Source: Prevotellaceae bacterium UBA1720
Lineage (GTDB): Bacteria; Bacteroidota; Bacteroidia; Bacteroidales; Bacteroidaceae
Direction of reading: 5' to 3'
DNA: 13,128 bases
Assembly (NCBI GenBank): GCA_002317475.1
Contig: DCIS01000087.1
Span: 701-13,828 of the forward strand
Of the stretch, positions 1 to 4,466 are shown one piece after another. The notes beneath the pieces are model-generated. The model did no database searches. It was not told the origin of the DNA and saw only the letters and a list, made by a program, of their open reading frames with translations. A program made the translations under genes and the position numbers. Numbering within the stretch: the first letter of the stretch is position 1; every line of letters starts with the position of its first letter.

Positions 1-98
1 AGTTAAAAGTTAAAAGTTAAAAATTAAAAGTTAAAAATTAAAAGTTAAAAGTTAAAAGTTAAAAGTTAAAAATTAAAAGTTAAAAATTAAAAATTCAA
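1..98. repeat. A/T-rich heptamer tandem array
   Basis: Seen directly: on the plus strand the first 91 bases are 13 uninterrupted 7-base units, each AGTTAAA or AATTAAA. The order is three AGT, one AAT, one AGT, one AAT, four AGT, one AAT, one AGT, one AAT. A fourteenth, decayed unit (AATTCAA) follows at 92-98. The array runs off the left edge, so its true length is unknown. The only variation among the 13 exact units is A/G at the second base, and the 7-base phase is never broken. The same heptamer recurs at 325-345 in this orientation and at 1756-1797 and 2107-2148 on the minus strand. No protein is encoded here. Function unknown. Confidence 0.95.
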
Positions 99-125
99 GT
101 TTTGCAAGTAGATTTGCGATAATTA

Positions 126-287
126 AACATGAATGGCAACAACGGAAACAACAATTTCATATTTCTGCAGCCAACAGGTCTTGCTTGACAGTTACTTATC
201 ATTAGAATCATAAAAAGTTGTTTCTGTTGTTCTTCTGCCCTACGAGCGAAGCATCGGTCTTCGACACGCTGAGCGGCCATTCATGTT
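126..287. repeat. Nested inverted-repeat element in intergenic DNA
   Basis: Two inverted repeats are nested. A perfect 12-bp outer pair (AACATGAATGGC at 126-137 against GCCATTCATGTT at 276-287) frames the element. Directly inside its left arm, 15 bases at 138-152 pair with 217-231, with one G-T wobble. The left arms are contiguous, while the right arms are separated by 44 nt that contain a small CGAAG/CTTCG stem (247-251 with 259-263). The result could be a branched fold about 160 nt long in RNA or single-stranded DNA. No transposase, poly-T tract or promoter was seen. It could be a miniature transposable element, a REP-like palindrome or a structured RNA; the sequence alone does not decide. 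It explains the 61-codon minus-strand ORF at 95-280, which I do not accept as a gene. Confidence 0.6.
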
Positions 288-324
288 AACTCTAAAAATG
301 TTAACTCTTACTAAAACCAAAACT

Positions 325-345
325 AACTATAAATTACAAATTATG
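325..345. repeat. Short decayed heptamer array
   Basis: Three consecutive 7-base units, AACTATA, AATTACA and AATTATG, read on the plus strand. They fit the heptamer family seen at the window start and upstream of the UPF0237 and UPF0210 genes (first five bases A-A/G-T-T-A, last two variable). Three units could arise by chance in A/T-rich DNA, so this is a weaker call than the longer arrays. The rest of the 99-389 gap, outside the nested inverted repeat and the GC hairpin, holds nothing else I can support except an 11-bp direct repeat ATGTTAACTCT at 283-293 and, with one base changed context, 298-308. Confidence 0.4.
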
Positions 346-360
346 TCCTAAGTAGTGTAA

Positions 361-388
361 CCAGCCCCCCCTAAAGGGGGTTGGGGGG
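361..388 (-). terminator. GC-rich hairpin just after the UPF0210 gene
   Basis: A run of seven C (365-371), TAAA, five G (376-380), TT and six G (383-388) forms a CCCCC/GGGGG hairpin with a four-base loop at 367-380, extendable in other registers. It begins right beside the stop codon of the UPF0210 gene (390-392), so it is placed to end or stabilise that transcript. On the minus strand no T-run follows (the next bases read GGCTGGTTACAC), so it is not a standard intrinsic terminator. It may instead be an mRNA 3'-end stabiliser or an interspersed GC palindrome. The structure is certain; its role is inferred. Confidence 0.5.
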
Positions 389-389
389 T

Positions 390-1754
390 CTAATTCTTAA
401 AGCTATGGATAGGAGCAGGTATACGTCCATTGCGATTTATGAAATCTGCACAGGAGTACTTATTGACAGGCATTACGGGAGCATAGCCCAGCAGTCCACC
501 AAACTCGACGGTATCACCAACGGTCTTGCCAACAACGGGGATGATACGCACGGCTGTTGTCTTCTGGTTGACCATACCAATAGCTGCCTCGTCGGCAATG
601 ATGCCGCTGATGGTGGTGGCAGGGGTGTCACCGGGAATGGCAATCATATCCAGACCCACGGAGCAGACACAGGTCATGGCCTCGAGTTTCTCGAGGGTAA
701 GGGCACCACACTCCACAGCATCGATCATGCCCTGATCCTCGCTGACGGGGATGAAGGCTCCGCTCAAGCCACCTACATAGCTGCTGGCCATCACTCCACC
801 CTTCTTGACCTGATCATTGAGCAGGGCCAGTGCAGCAGTGGTACCTGGGGCACCAGCACGCTCCAGACCGCACTGGCAAAGGATATCGGCAACGCTGTCG
901 CCTATAGCAGGCGTGGGAGCCAGGGAGAGGTCGATGATACCGAAGGGTATGCCAAGACGACGACTGGCCTCCTGTGCCACGAGCTGACCCACACGGGTAA
1001 TCTTGAAGGCGGTCTTCTTGATGGTCTCGCACAGCACCTCGAAACTCTCGCCCTTGATGGTCTGCAGGACACTGTTGACCACACCGGGACCACTGACACC
1101 GACATTGATGATGGCATCGGCCTCGCTGACGCCATGGAAGGCACCAGCCATAAAGGGATTGTCATCGGGGGCATTACAGAGCACCACCAGTTTGCCACAA
1201 CCCAGCGAATCCTTGTCCTTGGTAGCCTCGGCCGTCTGCTTGATAATCTCGCCCATCAGGCGCACAGCATCCATGTTGATACCGGTCTTGGTGCTGCCCA
1301 CATTGACGCTGGAGCAGATGAAATCGGTAGTGGCCATGGCCTGAGGAATGGAACGGATAAGCAGTTCATCGCTCTGGGTCATACCTTTGCTGACAATGGC
1401 GCTGTAGCCACCTAGAAAATTAACACCCACCTCCTTGGCTGCACGATCGAGGGTCTGAGCAATCTTGACATAGTCCTCGGGGGTCTTGCAACAGGAAGCA
1501 CCGACAAGGGATATGGGAGTGATGCTGACACGCTTGTTGACAATGGGCACACCGTACTCACGGCTGATATCCTCACCGGTCTTGACAAGGTCACGGGCAA
1601 GAGTGGTAATCTTGCTGTATATCTTCTGGCAGCACATCACCAGGTCCTTGTCGGCACAACCCAACAGGTTGATACCCATGGTGATGGTGCGGACATCCAG
1701 ATTCTGCTGCTCGACCATCTTGTTGGTCTCGAGTACCTCATTTATATTAATCAT
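390..1754 (-). CDS. UPF0210 / DUF711 ('PFL family') protein
   Basis: This 454-aa cytosolic protein has no signal peptide or membrane segment and matches the UPF0210 (DUF711, COG2848) family over its full length. I recognise it by the N-terminal MININEVLETNKMVEQQNLD region, paired cysteines near residues 39-42 (LVMCCQK), a second CC after LVGAS, the conserved NAPDDNPFMAG stretch at about 194-204 and the GLLGYAPVMPVN C-terminus. The 'PFL family' name reflects structural similarity only: I see no glycyl-radical loop like that of pyruvate formate-lyase, so that activity should not be assigned. The biochemical role is unknown. The gene lies 59 nt after the UPF0237 ACT gene, its usual partner, and is probably cotranscribed with it. 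The ATG at 1754 is preceded, after one base, by a heptamer array. The stop is TAG, followed directly by a GC hairpin. The long plus-strand ORF opposite it (381-1415) is a shadow. Confidence 0.93.
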   Translation of the reverse strand: MININEVLETNKMVEQQNLDVRTITMGINLLGCADKDLVMCCQKIYSKITTLARDLVKTGEDISREYGVPIVNKRVSITPISLVGASCCKTPEDYVKIAQTLDRAAKEVGVNFLGGYSAIVSKGMTQSDELLIRSIPQAMATTDFICSSVNVGSTKTGINMDAVRLMGEIIKQTAEATKDKDSLGCGKLVVLCNAPDDNPFMAGAFHGVSEADAIINVGVSGPGVVNSVLQTIKGESFEVLCETIKKTAFKITRVGQLVAQEASRRLGIPFGIIDLSLAPTPAIGDSVADILCQCGLERAGAPGTTAALALLNDQVKKGGVMASSYVGGLSGAFIPVSEDQGMIDAVECGALTLEKLEAMTCVCSVGLDMIAIPGDTPATTISGIIADEAAIGMVNQKTTAVRIIPVVGKTVGDTVEFGGLLGYAPVMPVNKYSCADFINRNGRIPAPIHSFKN

Positions 1755-1755
1755 A

Positions 1756-1797
1756 AGTAATTAATAACTTATAATTTATAATTAGTAATTTATAATT
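1756..1797. repeat. Diverged heptamer array before the UPF0210 gene
   Basis: Read on the minus strand, six consecutive 7-base units occupy this span: AATTATA, AATTACT, AATTATA, AATTATA, AGTTATT, AATTACT. Phase is preserved although the last two bases of each unit vary. The array ends one base before the UPF0210 start codon and therefore forms its whole immediate leader. It fits the same consensus as the arrays at 1-98 and 2107-2148 but is more diverged. Confidence 0.75.
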
Positions 1798-1818
1798 TTG
1801 AATTGTACAAAATTCAAA
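1797..1818. repeat. 8-bp inverted repeat across the ACT-gene stop
   Basis: TTTGAATT (1797-1804) and AATTCAAA (1811-1818) form a perfect 8-bp A/T-rich stem with a six-base loop. The right arm includes the TGA stop of the UPF0237 gene (1814-1816). On the minus strand it is followed by A/T-rich heptamers, not a T-run, so it is not a clear terminator. It could weakly modulate transcription or ribosome passage between the two genes; that is speculation. Confidence 0.4.
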
Positions 1819-2086
1819 TGCGGTGCATCTTTTCGAAGATCTCCTCGCGCTGACACTTGACCTGCACACCCATGGTGCGACCCAGTTCCTCGAGATCGTT
1901 CTGCGCCTGTTCGTAGTGAACGGCAAGCTGTGACATGTCGACGATCATCATCATATTGAAGTATCCACCTACGATAGTCTGGCTGATGTCAAGGATATTA
2001 ACCTCATTCTCTGCAAGATAGGTACATACGCGAGCAATAATGCCCTTGGTATCCTTACCTACAACGGTGATAATGGTTTTGTTCAT
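1814..2086 (-). CDS. ACT domain protein, UPF0237 family
   Basis: This is a 90-aa soluble protein made almost entirely of one ACT domain. Visible marks are the first strand and ligand-loop sequence TVVGKDTKGIIARV (about residues 7-20), the NILDISQTI segment after helix 1 (about 30-38) and a second strand, NMMMIVDM. Length and motifs fit UPF0237 (COG3830), a stand-alone ACT family related to the regulatory half of GcvR-like proteins. ACT domains usually bind amino acids or other small ligands as dimers; the ligand here is unknown. It is followed after 59 nt by the UPF0210 gene, and this pairing recurs widely in bacteria, which suggests the ACT protein senses a ligand for, or binds to, the UPF0210 protein. 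A heptamer array lies 20 nt upstream of the ATG. No TAnnTTTG promoter element was seen upstream, so it may be read through from the upstream cluster. Confidence 0.92.
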   Translation of the reverse strand: MNKTIITVVGKDTKGIIARVCTYLAENEVNILDISQTIVGGYFNMMMIVDMSQLAVHYEQAQNDLEELGRTMGVQVKCQREEIFEKMHRI

Positions 2087-2106
2087 GGAATGGTCAATTA
2101 TGTATT

Positions 2107-2148
2107 TATAATTTTTAACTTTTAATTTTTAATTTTTAATTTTTAACT
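2107..2148. repeat. Heptamer array between the 55-aa and ACT genes
   Basis: On the minus strand six units follow without a break: AGTTAAA, three AATTAAA, AGTTAAA and AATTATA. These are the same two unit variants (A/G at base two) as the array at 1-98. The stop codon of the 55-aa gene (2143-2145) falls inside the first unit, so the array starts within that reading frame. It ends 20 nt before the start codon of the UPF0237 gene. Confidence 0.85.
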
Positions 2149-2310
2149 TCCAACCGCCACCTCTCCCCCAACCCATTCGGTGAAGGGTTCTTCGTGCGTC
2201 ATGGGGTGCCATGAGAGGATATTGCCCTCCTCGTCATAGATGACGATGGGATGAGGGATAACTTCGCCCGAGGGAAGGACGAGACGATGATATGCCTTCC
2301 TACGTTCCAT
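2143..2310 (-). CDS. Small conserved-looking protein, 55 aa
   Basis: A 55-codon frame starts with ATG at 2310 and ends with TAA at 2143-2145. It begins MERRKAYHRLVLPSGEVIPH and ends WVGGEVAVGS. Its ATG overlaps the TGA of the DUF4296 gene by one base (TGATG on the coding strand), a classic coupling arrangement that strongly supports translation. The middle reads PIVIYDEEGNILSWHPMTHEEPFTEWVGG: beta-strand-like segments, a DEEGN turn, and an acidic stretch before a W-x-G-G motif. There is no signal peptide, membrane segment or cysteine, so it is probably cytosolic. I cannot name a family. I believe small proteins with a 'T.EEP.T.W.GG' ending occur beside this cluster in other Bacteroidales, but that is from memory. 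Its stop lies inside a heptamer repeat, so the last few residues may be recent additions. Confidence 0.75.
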   Translation of the reverse strand: MERRKAYHRLVLPSGEVIPHPIVIYDEEGNILSWHPMTHEEPFTEWVGGEVAVGS

Positions 2311-3347
2311 CACATCTTACGTCTGCGAACAGGACGGGCTGCACGACGAGGTTGCTGAATACGTTCTTTGACAATCTGTATATCATGACGTTGCTCGCGC
2401 ATATCACGCTCCTCAAGAGGCGATAATCGACGTGCTGGTTCATCCTCGGGACGGACATCAGATAGCGAGTCTGAGGCAAGGGAATCAGCCTGTGCAGCGA
2501 GGGAATCGGCGGGCAGGGTGTCAGCCACAGGTTCGGCCTTATGGTGTATCCTCAGAACGGAAGGATAGGTCATGAAGAAGAGTTCGTAGGGCTGATCCTG
2601 AGCAGCAGGTGGAGCATAGAGCGTGACAACGAGACGCTGGGGCTGCAGCGTGTCCTGACGACCACGAGGGATGAGGTTCAACTCAGCCTTGTAATCTCCG
2701 CCGATAGTCTGGGTCTGTGACACCACCGAACTGTCAGCATAGTAGACGCTGAAGAGCGCGTACAGGATACGGTTGGTACTAGAGGGCAGGAAATGGGAAT
2801 TGAAGGCAAACTTGAAACTGTCACCGGGAAGGAAGGTGGAATCGGCTGGGATGGTGATAATCTTCAGATTCTCGGGCTGATAGTTCTGCAGATAGACGAT
2901 CTGCCTGCCATTCCATACATTGGCCGTATCGCCGTCTAACGTGTAGCTGGCATAGATCTCCGTCTCGCTCAGGTCGACACCCATGGTCTTGGCCTCAGCA
3001 TCAAGGCGTTCGTTGAGACGCTGGAAGACACCGGCAATACGCTTGCCCTCAGCGGAATACCACACCATGGTGGAATCGAAATACTCCTCGGTGATGCCAT
3101 GCTCCTGGAAGACCTTCTGGACGTACTGGTAGCGCAGCATCTCGTGGTCCTGACCTTCCTGCAGAGTGGCCTGATCGGCCATAGAAAGAGCTAGGGTATA
3201 ATCGTAAAGGAGGTCCTCCAACTGCCCCTCGCTCATCACGCCACCAGGGATCTGGGGCTGACAAGCACAGCACATGACCAGAAGCATGCACACGGTGGCA
3301 TGCCAGAGGGGCTGAACGTACTTCTTAACTGAGAGAGGGATAGTCAT
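2310..3347 (-). CDS. DUF4296 domain lipoprotein
   Basis: This 345-aa protein is predicted to be exported and lipid-anchored. Residues 1-28 form a signal peptide with a hydrophobic core (VCMLLVM) ending in CCAC, giving a likely lipidated Cys29; the -3 position is cysteine instead of leucine. Residues about 33-118 match DUF4296, recognised by IPGGVMSEGQLEDLLYDY and the following helices. The middle (about 120-265) looks beta-rich. The tail has four AD(S/T)L or SDSL-type repeats (about 275-295) and a strongly basic end (PRRAARPVRRRKM). Its ATG lies inside the end of lspA (23-nt overlap), and its stop overlaps the next gene by one base, so it is translationally coupled on both sides. The function of DUF4296 is unknown. 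As a lipoprotein beside signal peptidase II it is a predicted LspA substrate. No better alternative start exists, since the next ATG would remove most of the signal peptide. Confidence 0.9.
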   Translation of the reverse strand: MTIPLSVKKYVQPLWHATVCMLLVMCCACQPQIPGGVMSEGQLEDLLYDYTLALSMADQATLQEGQDHEMLRYQYVQKVFQEHGITEEYFDSTMVWYSAEGKRIAGVFQRLNERLDAEAKTMGVDLSETEIYASYTLDGDTANVWNGRQIVYLQNYQPENLKIITIPADSTFLPGDSFKFAFNSHFLPSSTNRILYALFSVYYADSSVVSQTQTIGGDYKAELNLIPRGRQDTLQPQRLVVTLYAPPAAQDQPYELFFMTYPSVLRIHHKAEPVADTLPADSLAAQADSLASDSLSDVRPEDEPARRLSPLEERDMREQRHDIQIVKERIQQPRRAARPVRRRKM

Positions 3348-3963
3348 TGGATAACTCTTTACGGAAAAACAGGATCAATGACAGTACACCACAAGTGATG
3401 CAGGAGTCGGCAAAATTGAAGATGGGACTGAAGAACAGGAAGTACTTGCCACCGATGAAAGGCATCCAATCGGGCCAGAACCAGTCTACCAAAGGAAACT
3501 GGAACATGTCGACCACAAGGCCCTGGAAAACATTGCCATAACCCTGACCAAAGGGTACGAGATGGGCAAGGCTCTGGGGATCGTTGGGATAGAAGCCCGA
3601 AGCGGTGAAAACCTCACCATAGAAGACGCAGTCGATAATGTTGCCTACAGCACCTGCCAGAACAAGGGCAAGAACGAGGAGATAGCTCCATCTGACCCCA
3701 GCGGCAATACGCTTGGCCATGTACCAGATGATAAAGATCGCAGCAATGATGCGAAATCCGGTAAGGAAGAGCTTCCCGAAGAACTGCATGCCAAAGGCCA
3801 TACCATTGTTCTCGACGAAGATGAGGTGGAACCAGGGTGTCACCTGAATATCTTCGCCCAGATAGAAATGGGTCTTGACATAAACCTTGATCAACTGATC
3901 AATGATAATCAGCAGTACGACAAACATTGCTGCTGAGAGTCCTTGTTTCTGTCCTTTGGTCAT
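3325..3963 (-). CDS. lspA: Lipoprotein signal peptidase (signal peptidase II)
   Basis: LspA cleaves signal peptides from diacylglyceryl-modified prolipoproteins in the inner membrane. This 212-aa version has four hydrophobic segments (about 10-26, 65-82, 93-110 and 180-203). Conserved blocks are D22 in the first helix, VENNGMAFG (50-58), GNIID (107-111), VVDMF with D152, and FNFADS with D186. D152 and D186 correspond to the catalytic aspartate pair. The usual GNxxDR arginine is cysteine here (C112). About 30 extra residues (roughly 115-148, including VPFGQGYGN) separate GNIID from VVD, and a further extension precedes FNFAD; both fit the longer LspA of Bacteroidota compared with about 165 aa in E. 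coli. It lies 35 nt after the DksA-like gene and overlaps the DUF4296 gene by 23 nt, in a gene order I believe is conserved in the phylum. Confidence 0.96.
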   Translation of the reverse strand: MTKGQKQGLSAAMFVVLLIIIDQLIKVYVKTHFYLGEDIQVTPWFHLIFVENNGMAFGMQFFGKLFLTGFRIIAAIFIIWYMAKRIAAGVRWSYLLVLALVLAGAVGNIIDCVFYGEVFTASGFYPNDPQSLAHLVPFGQGYGNVFQGLVVDMFQFPLVDWFWPDWMPFIGGKYFLFFSPIFNFADSCITCGVLSLILFFRKELSNDYPSLS

Positions 3964-3998
3964 AATAGGGGGTTTAGATAAGTTCTATGGGGAGAGGA

Positions 3999-4385
3999 TT
4001 AATGATTGCGTGGATTATTGTTCTTCACCTCAATGCAGAGGGTGGCATGAGGAACGGCACGGAGACGCTCCTTGGGGATGAGTTTGCCCGTCTCACGGCA
4101 GATACCATAGGTCTTGTTGTTGATACGGACAAGCGCAGCCTGCAGTCCCTTGATGAACTTCTGGGTACGAGCGGCCAACTGCATGGTCTGCTCCTTGGTA
4201 TGTACGGTGGAACCCTCTTCGAGAGCATGATAGGTGGGAAGGGTGTCGTCAACACCGTTGTCATTACGGTTGGTCAACTCGTCCATCAACTTCTCATAAT
4301 CACGCTTCGCCAGTTCAAGTTTCTCCAGGATAATAACGCGGAACTCCTCGAGTTCCTCATCCGTGTATCGTGTCTTTTCTTCCAT
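3999..4385 (-). CDS. DksA/TraR-like protein with a degenerate zinc finger
   Basis: DksA-type proteins bind in the secondary channel of RNA polymerase and tune initiation, often with ppGpp. This 128-aa protein has the expected layout: an N-terminal helical hairpin (about residues 9-90) with an acidic turn around D42-D47, then a C-terminal zinc-finger-like region, YGICRETGKLIPKERLRAVP (93-112), ending CIEVKN. The R-L-R-A-x-P-x-A core is intact, but of the four zinc cysteines only C96 and C117 remain; the second is T99 and the fourth V120. It therefore probably does not bind zinc in the usual way. Similar finger-less relatives are, to my knowledge, common in Bacteroidota. It lies between ileS (81 nt upstream) and lspA (35 nt downstream). 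Whether it acts on RNA polymerase like DksA is inference. I give no symbol because true dksA status is unproven. Confidence 0.9.
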   Translation of the reverse strand: MEEKTRYTDEELEEFRVIILEKLELAKRDYEKLMDELTNRNDNGVDDTLPTYHALEEGSTVHTKEQTMQLAARTQKFIKGLQAALVRINNKTYGICRETGKLIPKERLRAVPHATLCIEVKNNNPRNH

Positions 4386-4426
4386 GTTTCTACTATGATT
4401 AACCTATAATACGGTATTTAGATAAG

Positions 4427-4456
4427 TAAGACTGCAGGCAAGGACCCGCAGTCTTA
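4427..4456 (-). terminator. Hairpin after ileS (weak terminator or attenuator)
   Basis: A 9-bp perfect stem (TAAGACTGC at 4427-4435 with its complement at 4448-4456) and a 12-base loop sit 10 nt after the ileS stop codon. On the minus strand the bases that follow read CTTATCTAAATACC, with no solid T-run, so termination would be partial at best. It separates the large ileS message from the DksA-like gene and could lower downstream transcription or protect the 3' end of ileS mRNA. Confidence 0.45.
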
Positions 4457-4466
4457 ATTTATTACA

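Noticed and set aside
1..98. CRISPR array or origin iterons
   Set aside because: The 7-base units have no spacers and no cas genes are nearby. No replication initiator gene, DnaA boxes or partition genes are visible.
95..280. 61-codon minus-strand ORF in the left gap
   Set aside because: It lies almost entirely inside the nested inverted repeat, has no recognisable domain, and its composition follows the palindromic DNA. It is better explained as a chance frame in a repeat element.
126..287. Invertible promoter of the kind that controls surface loci in Bacteroidales
   Set aside because: No promoter motif between the arms, no recombinase nearby, and the adjacent gene reads away from, and ends before, the element.
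381..1415. 344-codon plus-strand ORF
   Set aside because: It is exactly antisense to the well-supported UPF0210 gene. Its Gly/His/Thr/Asp-rich sequence is what the reverse of that coding sequence gives, and it matches no family I know.
390..1754. Annotation as pyruvate formate-lyase
   Set aside because: The family name 'PFL' reflects fold similarity. No glycyl-radical motif or paired catalytic cysteines in the PFL context are visible, and no activating enzyme is encoded nearby.
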